A stretch of 64,000 nucleotides of DNA from Fidelibacterota bacterium (GTDB taxonomy: Bacteria; Fidelibacterota; UBA8477; JABMPR01): positions 1-64,000 of the forward strand of contig JAERTJ010000151.1 in the NCBI GenBank assembly GCA_016844945.1, written 5' to 3'. How positions within the stretch are numbered: the first letter of the stretch is position 1; every line of letters begins with the position of its first letter. A program made the translations under genes and the position numbers. Below the pieces are notes generated by a model. It was not told the DNA's origin, did not search any database, and saw nothing but the letters and a program-made list of their open reading frames with translations. Shown here one piece after another: positions 11,101-17,896 of this stretch.

Positions 11101-11401
11101 GACGCAGATTTACACCAAAGGTATCGGGTACATGTTCCAGAGGTTTATCATTGAGTAATTGGTTCAGGTCGGAGTAGATACGGTCCGACATTTCTGCAGC
11201 CGCCTTACGCGTAAAAGTAATAACCAGGATGTTGGATGCATCGTATCGCGGAAGTTGGGGGTTCTCATGATGCATTCTGGCGAACTCATCCATGATGGCT
11301 GCATATCTTTTGGAAAGCAACCATGTTTTACCTGCACCGGCGCATGCCTCGATAAAGACATTGCGTTTTAGGTCAAAAACTTTCTTTAGATCGATACTCA
11401 T
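5195..11401 (-). CDS. Fused AddA-AddB-like helicase/nuclease
   Basis: A single 2068-residue reading frame carries both halves of an AddAB/RecBCD-type DNA end-processing enzyme. Residues about 1-1150 are AddA/RecB-like: Walker A ACAGAGKT (near 18), motif Ia TFTRKAA (near 65), Walker B LFDEFQDT (near 404), GDTKQSIYRF (near 440), TIHKAKGLEFP (near 779) and FYVAVTRAR (near 847). A PD-(D/E)XK nuclease follows, with His near 993 and LDYKTDKE near 1092. Residues about 1157-2068 are AddB-like. The position expected for a Walker A reads IEPTKNSGE and looks inactive. A second nuclease domain has DYKTGG near 1934. Cysteines at about 1772 (IKCPQRYW) and 2053-2062 (CAYCPFERIC) fit the AddB/Cas4-type four-Cys iron-sulphur cluster. 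AddA and AddB are normally separate, adjacent genes. The enzyme would resect double-strand breaks for RecA loading. Start ATG at 11401 has no clear Shine-Dalgarno. Confidence 0.85.
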   Translation of the reverse strand: MSIDLKKVFDLKRNVFIEACAGAGKTWLLSKRYAAIMDEFARMHHENPQLPRYDASNILVITFTRKAAAEMSDRIYSDLNQLLNDKPLEHVPDTFGVNLRQASQSSKMHFRSTYSKNAISTVDAFCAQILRDQAERLNIDPEFRIQDEADTQRMELETWEGFFREQSRKANENLKVLLDHLSIYHLNEYVKKLQSHSQLMSHWLEYHASHTPQELQQEFLSENPIQDTIKAIVQLLPKLVEGLPEPSDMVNPENVFYKSLKNLSTKLNERTGDEYTKTLELLEYVKKFTLTSKQEKYLAQIRISNGVWTPEWKSEISTRLKRFLSEVVDSIAYEKLVALPGPWDLDACVIHHHLARFFKSYWDVLSQRLKREGVLSFDEVILQARQVLEDPEVAAHYSRRFPHILFDEFQDTNDLRWDIVRLIAQAGTTEIREQGLFIVGDTKQSIYRFNQADVQVMNRVRSIIADKRGWILSADETYRSSRHYVDSVINPIMSFSFPEASDQENIELYETIFRETSAAKSSPITPEEQEISRCTLNVVLDNEQSQGYPIDIMKTAELAEEWLTWIEKKGIDTRKGPAIGILLRSFTHILDYIRIFTARGLEFEVLSSKGLFEQQESYDIYHLLSVLVNPLDDLALVGLLRSPFFVLPDSEIQGLRELAGDRERGGWVWNSLSQAHPEIIETLRGWQQETAREPVDRLITRLLSEDERRLAWLSETGGNLRLANLDRLIHMIHQRSLDGLGIREIQEYFKYQIQHGDDSQAEIPGSAKIQILTIHKAKGLEFPVVLLPGMQSSSPAEKSGLFLGRQGDAWQAGITLDSHTSSHATRLFDEIKSQVKAEEEAEDLRLFYVAVTRARFGISFIARINGARQPASSTRWKRYLNPVFDLQLDKELALNEPQTLQKEWQERSTEELVYDITPGSDLIVSTNQNTSSVVQGLTPPVDNSHQLIYEEISPHTIMTWMDQKSYSGSDERQLGDDLGLETTALTFGRLLHRAMEMEWFDIEKYSKEIKLFLEDEGIVDPEGQNPFLDDLRHCLDIYRRSELDQKVATLPSANKLPELPVFGYLKSSSRVYKVSGIIDLLYQEGQDWIVLDYKTDKELPDESKLKQHAYWYQIQTYLWILKSLYGIHARGELYFNRFDKIINIPYDEEAYFQGLSSVSHGKGLQPFLPVKHPPTEALHSILKRLDSSEEVVVIEPTKNSGERLAQSLASVNLNHPRLQIVTLGEFRKLTEQGGRRLTPYLTRLAVAQLMGKRPQWGVVNRLAEAFYKATQGEAVVTSKQELFATFLEWCDTHGIQVPGRNTELSVLSKAMKVIVNSIHSTSPSDYIFLQNLALQNDLVFIDPLKEGKAQAGFQMSIAAWSSQEEMPANDTKHTYTSCFSIYEEVLLTASRVKNLINRGVDPSNIQIAVSSMERYVPSIKRVFDQVGISVRLSKREPVMERPVTQLAFALIQGRLSRQLSWDLAMTVWLHPLVIPSGSEGYLRLRLDIEMRKIGLTLFDESLPDKIDHPKLQKTAADLVKFATEQWQVGQPSPLIDGADWLMELLKSFNFTNRLDAGSVASKSYTSLKNAILGIRNDWERYLTRKGSFSDLKRELKERLKGVEVASAQQGFGVDVISLLDTLNLKDGNLFVLGMTEGQFPLTTDSNPYLKPALLNPWFLNLYLFRQWLNRPTGKIEFTSPRHTVDGAVLQESTFCQYLTKVEYPHLEAISQDQQFDQLIGKRLADPQSSRQMRHNELLAHPGRGSWYGKLNPHDMKTFDQVSASAFDELIKCPQRYWYSRKLKLEPAETNIADQQEIEVGNLVHKTLEIFGKKGGSLIAINDLQKAYSLLESVARELLKAKKIELDADLIQNKWGELYFRNFHDPQKNLLSALLSEELSVLTKFEVEGLHEQAFGDTRDKDSWDAFTIEEQEIKLTLRGKIDRVMIRGDHVWATDYKTGGVDIRDSREFWTSQMLFYYLVLKSRFPEKNVVLTYEQVKGFRDNALGIKGYLGDLDSDNPVLDTLSKKSRATVRIGSCETWSSERIKSETLAYAQPLVENEFPLTTRDEKRACAYCPFERICRKTALPR

Positions 11402-11474
11402 TTTATGTTTTAACTAGACCTGTGGTTAGGGAGGACTTAATGGTGAATGTATTTGGTGGCTTCTTGATTAAATC

Positions 11475-11912
11475 TCAGGGTTTATTTATTTCACTTTCAT
11501 CAATAAACCGGAGCATGCAACTGGACATATCTGGTTGTATATCATCCCAGTACTTTTTGACACCAGGCATTGAATAAATCCGGACAACAGATTCCCTAAG
11601 AGCTTGGACCTCGGAATCATCCAGCTCTCCCAACTCATACTGTGAGCACTGTGCATTAAACCCCTGGAAGGCAGCCCCTACCATTAATGACATACTTGCA
11701 TCTTCCTCAGGAGACATGGGTGGTATCCCCTTTGCGAGCTTCACCCAGAGTTCTGGCTGATCTACGAAATCATGCATAAAGTCCTCGGTTGTCTCAACCT
11801 TTTTAGGTTTAGTTGTACCCAGCATTAGTTTTTTATTCTGCCAGATTTTATAACCCAGAACTACAAACAAGACAAGGGTGATACCCACAATAATTAAATC
11901 AGCATAACTCAA
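11475..11912 (-). CDS. Small membrane-anchored protein of unknown function
   Basis: 145 residues. The start is TTG at 11910-11912: the minus strand reads GGGAGAG, eight bases, then TTG, a good Shine-Dalgarno, and no ATG is better placed. Residues 5-22 form one membrane helix (DLIIVGITLVLFVVLGY). A charged linker follows, then a soluble domain with aromatic and acidic residues (MPGVKKYWDDIQPDMSSC near 113-130). I do not recognise the family. It lies 73 bp after the start of the addAB fusion on the same strand, so co-transcription is possible, but nothing in the protein ties it to recombination. Confidence 0.65.
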   Translation of the reverse strand: MSYADLIIVGITLVLFVVLGYKIWQNKKLMLGTTKPKKVETTEDFMHDFVDQPELWVKLAKGIPPMSPEEDASMSLMVGAAFQGFNAQCSQYELGELDDSEVQALRESVVRIYSMPGVKKYWDDIQPDMSSCMLRFIDESEINKP

Positions 11913-11994
11913 TGATCAAACTCTCCCTCAATAAAACTTTATTCAATCTATGTCGGTCTGTCTAAGTAATACTTTAACTCTGTTTTATCACTCG

Positions 11995-12204
11995 TTAATT
12001 CGTAAAGAAATCAAATACATTTCCAAGTGTTGAAGTTTCCGCTTTATATATTTCAGTAAACTTACATTGTGTACAGGTGACTGTGGTGAACTTCTTGTTC
12101 TGGACATCAAATATTTTCATCCATCCACCACCTGTGGCAGCGAATTGCCCCGTTTCATATTCAGTATTTTTGCATTTAGGACAATGCCAGTTAATATTCC
12201 GCAT
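11995..12204 (-). CDS. Zinc-ribbon nucleic-acid-binding-like protein (DUF2082/zinc_ribbon family)
   Basis: 69 residues from the ATG at 12204, which has GAGGAA six bases upstream; an in-frame TTG just before it is less likely. Two Cys pairs, CPKC (near 8-11) and CTQC (near 47-50), flank a Gly-rich strand (ATGGGWMKIFDVQNKKF). This matches the pattern of the small family annotated as nucleic-acid-binding Zn-ribbon proteins, in which FDxQNKKF and CxxCxxTExY are conserved (here CKFTEIYK). Biological role is not established for the family. It is free-standing, with about 80-bp gaps to its neighbours on the same strand. Confidence 0.7.
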   Translation of the reverse strand: MRNINWHCPKCKNTEYETGQFAATGGGWMKIFDVQNKKFTTVTCTQCKFTEIYKAETSTLGNVFDFFTN

Positions 12205-12248
12205 CAATATTTCCTCATGAGTATAGCATGTAGTTGATTAAAAGTTTT

Positions 12249-13196
12249 CTAATTTATCCTGTGGAGTACTTGTGTATAAACATCCTCAAATGACACGAGA
12301 GTACCTTGTGTCATACCTAAAAACTCCTCTACCTGCTGTAGGCATCCAGCCACATCAGATTCATCAGCGCACCCACCTCTAATTACCAGGGTTAACTCAT
12401 CCTCCACAATTGATGCCTCAGCAACTGTTATCTGCTGGTACCCCTCATCATTCTCTACAACCATTGTGAGTTCACTTCCATTGAGAGACCAAGTTCCAAG
12501 AGACGTATCTGGTTCTGCACCAGCCCACAAAGTGGAGATTGTTTCAAATGAGTTGTCAGCATGAAACGTAGTCACTCCCTCACTTAATTCTGCGAATTGA
12601 AAACCCTCAAACACATTGACTGTTGTTATTTCATTTGCCAGAAGAGAAAGCTGTTTTGGTTCAAGTTGTCCCCCAATACTCACAGTTGTGACTGAATCAT
12701 CAGCCACAAGTTGAGTCTCTAAGATATTGAGTTGAAGCGTGTTCTGGTTATAAAGAACGGCAATGCTATCAATTTGAAAATTGTGCTGAGAATAATCCTC
12801 TAATGTCACTTCCATGGAAAGTGAGGATGCCATCCCCTGGACCACATTTATACTCACCTGGTATGAGGGAAGGTTTTCAATTCCCAGCAAATTGTTCCCT
12901 ACAAAGACCATATAATTGCCGGCATCCCCCCAGGAATACAGATAGGTAAGACTGGCAGTTAAATCACCTGAAACTTCTATAGATCCTATCCCGGGACTAA
13001 ACATTAAAACCATATCCTGATCAATATTACTTTCAATTGTCTGGTAGTTTTCAAAGGAGACATTTTCCCAGGCACCGTGTAATTGAGATTCCTGAAGGCC
13101 GTCCATTCCCTCCTCATCTGCCTCATCGCAACCCAACATTACTATCATCAAGGGACACAGTGCCATTAGAATACCAACTGTTTTAAATTTTAACAT
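12249..13196 (-). CDS. Lipoprotein of unknown function
   Basis: 315 residues from the ATG at 13196. GAGGTGG lies six bases before it, so I prefer this to an in-frame start 15 codons upstream. The N-terminus is a lipoprotein signal: MLKFKTVGILMALCPLMIVMLGC, broken here as a basic end, a hydrophobic core and lipobox VMLGC. The mature part is acidic and beta-rich. It has a lipocalin-like 'AWENVSFE...' opening, repeated short strands, and a late segment (LGTWSLNGSELTMVVEN) like those in small FCB lipoproteins that score fit of a model threshold. Ends with two Cys spaced by seven residues (GGCADESDVAGC). No catalytic motif is visible, and I do not assign a function. Confidence 0.65.
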   Translation of the reverse strand: MLKFKTVGILMALCPLMIVMLGCDEADEEGMDGLQESQLHGAWENVSFENYQTIESNIDQDMVLMFSPGIGSIEVSGDLTASLTYLYSWGDAGNYMVFVGNNLLGIENLPSYQVSINVVQGMASSLSMEVTLEDYSQHNFQIDSIAVLYNQNTLQLNILETQLVADDSVTTVSIGGQLEPKQLSLLANEITTVNVFEGFQFAELSEGVTTFHADNSFETISTLWAGAEPDTSLGTWSLNGSELTMVVENDEGYQQITVAEASIVEDELTLVIRGGCADESDVAGCLQQVEEFLGMTQGTLVSFEDVYTQVLHRIN

Positions 13197-13410
13197 AGCA
13201 TTCCACCTCATTAATGGGTTGAACAATTCTGATAAGGGCAAAAGTGTGAGAATCTAACTTAAAGCGTTCTGATCTACAACGGCGGAGCACAGGTAAAAAC
13301 GAGTATCCGAATTTCATGATTTTGGAGTATTCTCAGCGATAGAATTCGTTATATTGACCACACATATTTACGTCTAAAGGTCTAGCTACACGAGCAAAAC
13401 CTAAGACAAC

Positions 13411-13500
13411 TCCGAGCCGAAAAACCTGATATCCCCAGGGGAAATGGTTTCAGGCCGATAGGGTACATTTGGAAACGAATGTGCCTCCCGTGTTTGGAAA
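13411..13500 (+). ncRNA. Moco (molybdenum cofactor) riboswitch
   Basis: The leader of moaA contains the landmarks of the Moco RNA motif. CTCCGAGCC lies at about 13410-13418. A CCTGA/TCAGG stem spans 13425-13453. A 7-bp hairpin ACATTTG-GAAA-CGAATGT (13465-13482) has a GNRA loop. The 3' block GCCTCCCGTGTTTGGAAAGG (13483-13502) closely resembles the 3' end of the Escherichia coli moaA leader. That block runs into the Shine-Dalgarno (AAGGAG, 13499-13504), which suggests control of translation start by ligand binding. The gene context (moaA, molybdate transport, moaC, moeA) supports this. The exact 5' boundary is uncertain. Confidence 0.82.
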
Positions 13501-13512
13501 GGAGTCAATTAC

Positions 13513-14532
13513 ATGGAAACTACCCGTCCTGACAAGACTGGTTCAAAATCATTCCCTACCCTGGTTGATCCATTTGGTCGCCCCCTGGACTACTTACGCC
13601 TGGCTGTTACGGACCGCTGCAACCTGAGATGTAAATATTGTATGCCTTCCGAAGGAATCTCCCTTAAACCGCATGAGAGCATCTTAACTTTCGAAGAGAT
13701 GGGTCATCTGGTCTTCATCTTATCCAAAATGGGCGTGAGCAAAGTAAGACTCACAGGTGGAGAACCCATGGTAAGGAGAGGTATTACAGAGTTTATTCGT
13801 CAGCTCAGGGACTCGTATGGTGTTCAGCATATTCATCTCACCAGCAATGGTTTTTGGACACCTGCTCAACTGGAGGAAATTGATTCACTTCATTTGAGCG
13901 GCATAAATATGAGTCTTGACTCACTGCAGCCAGCTCGTTTCAATGAAATTACCCGACGCGATGCTTTTAGTCAGGTATGGAACACCATTGAATTACTCAT
14001 TGAGAAAAACATACCTTTAAAACTCAATATGGTTGTTCAGGCTGGAGTTAATGACGATGAGATTTTGAATTTTGCTGAACTGGCTCGTCACCACAACATC
14101 GATGTAAGGTTTATTGAACAGATGCCTTTTAATGGGTCAACATCCCAGAGTCATACAATTACTGCAGATGAGATCCATACAAAGCTCACCCAGACCTATG
14201 GAGCCATGAAGGAGCATACCCCGCGCGGATCGACGGCAAGTTTGTTCCACGTTTCAGGAATGCAAGGCAGGCTGGGTATTATTGCAGGATACTCTCGGAC
14301 ATTTTGCGACAGTTGCAACCGCCTTCGCATCACGTCAGAGGGTCAACTTAAAACTTGTCTTTATGATGGAGGTGCATTGGATCTTCGAAAAATGTTAAGA
14401 CAGGGAGCCACTGATATTGCCATCGCAGAACAAATCTGGTGTGCCATACTAAACAGATCCATGGATGGATTTGAAGCCGAAATCAAAGCTGGATTGTCGG
14501 TTAAATCTTCAATGGCTAGCATTGGAGGATAA
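13513..14532 (+). CDS. moaA: GTP 3',8-cyclase MoaA
   Basis: 339 residues, normal length. It is the radical SAM enzyme that, with MoaC, converts GTP to cyclic pyranopterin monophosphate in the first step of molybdenum cofactor synthesis. The N-terminal [4Fe-4S] cluster motif C36-x3-C40-x2-C43 is present (CNLRCKYCMP). The C-terminal cluster is bound by C265, C268 and about C282 (CDSCNRLRIT...KTC). The conserved SAM-binding GGEP motif is near residue 80. The chain ends in Gly-Gly, as active MoaA proteins do. ATG at 13513 is preceded by AAGGAG eight bases upstream, embedded in the riboswitch 3' end. The TAA stop directly abuts the GTG of the next gene. Confidence 0.95.
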   Translation: METTRPDKTGSKSFPTLVDPFGRPLDYLRLAVTDRCNLRCKYCMPSEGISLKPHESILTFEEMGHLVFILSKMGVSKVRLTGGEPMVRRGITEFIRQLRDSYGVQHIHLTSNGFWTPAQLEEIDSLHLSGINMSLDSLQPARFNEITRRDAFSQVWNTIELLIEKNIPLKLNMVVQAGVNDDEILNFAELARHHNIDVRFIEQMPFNGSTSQSHTITADEIHTKLTQTYGAMKEHTPRGSTASLFHVSGMQGRLGIIAGYSRTFCDSCNRLRITSEGQLKTCLYDGGALDLRKMLRQGATDIAIAEQIWCAILNRSMDGFEAEIKAGLSVKSSMASIGG

Positions 14533-15732
14533 GTGAAAACATCGCCAAATTTCCCACCAAAGAATTACTTTACCCGCACTGAATGGTCGGGTTCCATCGG
14601 TGATCTAGGCACAATACTTCCGCTGGCTTTCGCACTCATCGTTGTAAATGGTTTCGCCCCAGAAAGATTATTTTTACTCTGGGGGATTGTTTATATCGCC
14701 ACTGGCTTCATTTTCAAAGTTCCCGTCTCAGTTCAACCTCTGAAAGCCATGTCAGTCATCGCCATCGCCCAGGGTCTAAGTCCTGAGTTTCTTTCAACCA
14801 CAGCATTTTTTTATGGTTTGCTATTCATACTTATATCGGTAAGTGGTGTACTTCGCTGGCTGGAAAAATGGTTCAGTCAGGCACTTGTCGGCGGTATACA
14901 AGCTGGCATTGGGCTCATTCTGGCTCACAAAGCCATCCTCCTGGTGCTGGATAATGGTCTTTTTCTCTCAACACTCCCTGAGAATCTTATCCTGAACTTT
15001 GCCCTTTTCTTTGGTGTGGTAAGCCTACTGGCATTCTTACAGTACAAACAACAAAACTTGATCAGCTTTTTAATTATTGTCACAAGTATATCTGTCATTT
15101 CTTTTATCCCTACCCAGACTATCACTATTCACCAGACTATGAATCCAGTCGGATTCTACCTTCCTCAAGTTCGCTTTCTATTGGATGCTACCATTTTGCT
15201 CATGATTCCCCAGCTACCTCTCACGCTTGGAAATGCTGTTTTCGCAGCTTCAGATTCCTGTCATCGTCTCTGGGGTCCACAAGCGGTGCGTGTTTCAGCA
15301 CCTCGGTTGGGTTTCTCAATTGGAATATTCAACACATTTATCGGATTGTTTGGAGGCTTCCCTATGTGCCATGGTTCCGGGGGAATGGCTGCCCATGCGC
15401 AATTTGGGGGTAAAACAGGCGGTACAACTATCATCATGGGTGGATTTTTTCTCGTACTCGCCTTCGTGCCTGCTTTATCCACACTCATTTTTTCGATTCC
15501 AGTTGCTCTTCTGGCTGCTATGCTGTTTCTGGGAGCATGGAGAATGGTGAGTGTTTCAAACCTATTCAAATTTTCAAATGAGATGATCACCATTGCTATA
15601 GTAGCGCTCATTTCATTGTTTACGAGAAACCTGACACTGGCTCTGGTAATCGGTTTTCTCAGTGAATTACTGATACAACATTATCTATCAAAAAAAAGAG
15701 AACTCAAACAAAATACAGGGGACCAATCATGA
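14533..15732 (+). CDS. MOT1-type molybdate/sulfate transporter
   Basis: 399 residues, about ten to eleven hydrophobic helices. It carries the features of the MOT1 (putative sulfate/molybdate transporter) family: GSIGDLGTILPL near the N-terminus, VPVSVQPLKAM near residues 62-72, and PMCHGSGGMAAHAQFG near 277-292. Family members take up molybdate with high affinity or occur in molybdenum cofactor operons. The position between moaA and moaC strongly favours molybdate as substrate. Start is GTG at 14533, immediately after the moaA stop. The stop TGA overlaps the next ATG by four bases (ATGA, 15729-15732). This transporter takes the place of a modABC importer, which is not present in the window. 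Confidence 0.88.
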   Translation: MKTSPNFPPKNYFTRTEWSGSIGDLGTILPLAFALIVVNGFAPERLFLLWGIVYIATGFIFKVPVSVQPLKAMSVIAIAQGLSPEFLSTTAFFYGLLFILISVSGVLRWLEKWFSQALVGGIQAGIGLILAHKAILLVLDNGLFLSTLPENLILNFALFFGVVSLLAFLQYKQQNLISFLIIVTSISVISFIPTQTITIHQTMNPVGFYLPQVRFLLDATILLMIPQLPLTLGNAVFAASDSCHRLWGPQAVRVSAPRLGFSIGIFNTFIGLFGGFPMCHGSGGMAAHAQFGGKTGGTTIIMGGFFLVLAFVPALSTLIFSIPVALLAAMLFLGAWRMVSVSNLFKFSNEMITIAIVALISLFTRNLTLALVIGFLSELLIQHYLSKKRELKQNTGDQS

Positions 15733-16679
15733 TTGATGTCAGTCCAAAATTCAACACACTCCGCTATGCCCGAGCTCAAGGCATTTTAACTGCCAAGGAA
15801 AGCACTATTGATCGTGTAAGAAATAATCAAGTTCCCAAGGGAGATGTTTTACAGGTTGCTCGTGCTGCTGGGATCACTGCCGCCAAACGTACTGCTGATT
15901 GGATCGTCTTCTGTCACACCCTCCCTATCGACTGGATTGGCGTCAGTTTTGAGTTTAAGAAGAATCAAATCATTGTCACTGCAGAAGTGAAAGCTATCTG
16001 GAAAACAGGTGTCGAGATGGAAGCCATGACCGCTGTGACTGCAGCATTACTCAACGCCTATGATATGTTAAAACCCATTGATGAGAATATCAGTTTCACA
16101 TCTGTCCGTCTGGTTGAGAAGAAGGGCGGAAAAAGTAATTTTAAAGACCAATTTGACCGACCTATTAAGGCCGCTGTGCTAGTCATTTCTGATTCAACAT
16201 ATGCTGGAACCCGTAAGGATAAATCAGGTGTGATCATCAAATCCTATCTCAAGGAAATGGATCTGGATGTTGTTGTTTACGCGGTCCTTCCTGACATTCA
16301 AGCTCAGATTTCCCAGCGCTTGATTGACCTGGTTGACACAGACCATATTGATCTGATCTTCACCACGGGGGGGACAGGATTTGGCCCCAAGGATATTACC
16401 CCTGAAGCAACCCGAGAAGTCCTGGACAAAGAGGCACCAGGCGTTGCCGAAGCCATCCGCCGCCATGGAAAAGAGCGGACACCTCACGCCATGCTTTCCC
16501 GTGAGCTCGCTGGTTTAAGAAAGCAATCCATGATTGTAAATCTCCCTGGGAGCTCGAACGGAGCAAGAGAGAGTCTCCAGGCACTTTTCCCCGGTTTACT
16601 ACATGGTTTTCCCATGATCTGGGGTGGTGGACACGAAAAAGGCAACATTGCCACTCACAATCCTAAGGATAAGTCATAA
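15729..16679 (+). CDS. moaCB: Bifunctional MoaC-MoaB/MogA fusion
   Basis: 316 residues in two domains. Residues 1-140 are MoaC (cyclic pyranopterin monophosphate synthase): KGDVLQVARAAGI, AAKRTADWIVFCHTLPI, TGVEMEAMTA, YDMLKPI and the lysine-rich loop VEKKGGKS are in register with MoaC active-site segments. Residues about 148-310 are a MoaB/MogA-type adenylyltransferase domain with TTGGTGFGPKDITPEA near 211-226 and NLPGSSNGARESL near 272. MogA-type domains adenylylate molybdopterin before metal insertion by MoeA. MoaC-MoaB fusions are known in several phyla. It overlaps the transporter gene by four bases and the moeA start by one (TAATG). A separate moaB or mogA is therefore not needed. Confidence 0.93.
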   Translation: MIDVSPKFNTLRYARAQGILTAKESTIDRVRNNQVPKGDVLQVARAAGITAAKRTADWIVFCHTLPIDWIGVSFEFKKNQIIVTAEVKAIWKTGVEMEAMTAVTAALLNAYDMLKPIDENISFTSVRLVEKKGGKSNFKDQFDRPIKAAVLVISDSTYAGTRKDKSGVIIKSYLKEMDLDVVVYAVLPDIQAQISQRLIDLVDTDHIDLIFTTGGTGFGPKDITPEATREVLDKEAPGVAEAIRRHGKERTPHAMLSRELAGLRKQSMIVNLPGSSNGARESLQALFPGLLHGFPMIWGGGHEKGNIATHNPKDKS

Positions 16680-17896
16680 TGATAGAAATCCATGAAGCTC
16701 TAGAATTACTCAAAGCCAAGACCCCTCCCCCAACAGTAGAGACAGTCCAGCTTTTAGAAGCCAGGGATAGAGTTCTGGCTGAAGGGATTATCGCTCCAAA
16801 AGACAGCCCCTCCTATTCCAACAGTGCCATGGATGGATTTGCAGTATGCTGGAAGGATGTTCAGGACACAACTGATGGAAGACCCTCAAAACTTGAGATT
16901 GCTGGTGAGAGTCAAGCAGGAATTCCCTATATAGGCTCGGTTCAGAGAGGGCAAGCTATTCGAATAAGCACAGGTGCCATGATTCCCGAAGGTACAGATT
17001 CTGTCATACCCATTGAGGTTTGCAAAACTGAGGGGCAACAACTTGCTGTCCTTAAGGTTTGGAAACCGGGTCAACACGTTCGATATCGGGGTGAAGAGTT
17101 TAAAGCCGGTACTGTTTTATTGAATGAGAAGACCTTGATTCATTCCGCACAACTGGCTTTGATGGCATCCATGGGAATCTCTGAGGTATCAGTATATCAA
17201 CGACCCCGTGTTGCAATAATCATCACCGGTAGTGAGTTGGTTGCCTATGACAAAGCGGCGGCGTCCCACCAGTTGCACGATTCAAACCGACCCATGTTGG
17301 AGGCTGCCATCTTGGAAGCTGGCGGAATTGTCACCTACCAGACTCAGGTGTTTGATGATCTTGCATTGACCATTGAAGCACTAAAAACAGCTGAAGCACA
17401 GGCTGATATCATTCTGCTCTCTGGCGGCGTTTCTGTCGGTCCCCACGATCATGTGAAGGCAGCATCTGCAGCGCAACATTTTGAGGAGGTCTTCTGGCGG
17501 GTCAAACAAAAGCCAGGGAAACCCCTTTATTTATCCAAGAAGCAAAACAAGATTCTGCTGGGATTGCCTGGCAACCCCGTATCAGCATTCATGTGCTTGA
17601 TGCACTACGGACAACCCCTGATTCGCTATCATTCAGGAGGCTCATTTAATCATTCCACAACGTTAGGCTTGTTGGGGGTAGCATTTTCATACCATGGCAA
17701 TCGGACCCAAATGACAAGGGTTAGAATAGAGAGCAGTGAAAATAAATGGCCTAGGATTTATCCACTAGAGAAGCAGGGCTCACATATGCTCAGCTCGATT
17801 TCAAAAGCACAGGGATATATCATCGTACCACCGGCTAGCGACTGGGCAAAAGATAAACGATTAACAGTATTTCAGTTTAACCAGGGAGGCGTATAA
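16679..17896 (+). CDS. moeA: Molybdopterin molybdenumtransferase MoeA
   Basis: 405 residues, usual length. Inserts molybdate into adenylylated molybdopterin. Visible family motifs: SNSAMDGFAV (near 46-55), RISTGAMIPEGTDSVI (near 97), ITGSEL (near 181), LSGGVSVGPHDHVK (near 246) and LGLPGNPVSAF (near 298). It has a one-base overlap with the moaC-moaB gene. Its TAA stop (17894-17896) is in the same frame as the downstream MOSC coding region, with no intervening canonical start codon, so the moeA 3' end carries the ribosome binding site of the next gene (GGAGG at 17885-17889). Confidence 0.94.
   Translation: MIEIHEALELLKAKTPPPTVETVQLLEARDRVLAEGIIAPKDSPSYSNSAMDGFAVCWKDVQDTTDGRPSKLEIAGESQAGIPYIGSVQRGQAIRISTGAMIPEGTDSVIPIEVCKTEGQQLAVLKVWKPGQHVRYRGEEFKAGTVLLNEKTLIHSAQLALMASMGISEVSVYQRPRVAIIITGSELVAYDKAAASHQLHDSNRPMLEAAILEAGGIVTYQTQVFDDLALTIEALKTAEAQADIILLSGGVSVGPHDHVKAASAAQHFEEVFWRVKQKPGKPLYLSKKQNKILLGLPGNPVSAFMCLMHYGQPLIRYHSGGSFNHSTTLGLLGVAFSYHGNRTQMTRVRIESSENKWPRIYPLEKQGSHMLSSISKAQGYIIVPPASDWAKDKRLTVFQFNQGGV

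Noticed and set aside
13350-13380. Promoter elements TATATT and TTGACC before the Moco riboswitch
   Set aside because: No pair with acceptable spacing and match could be formed, so no promoter was called.
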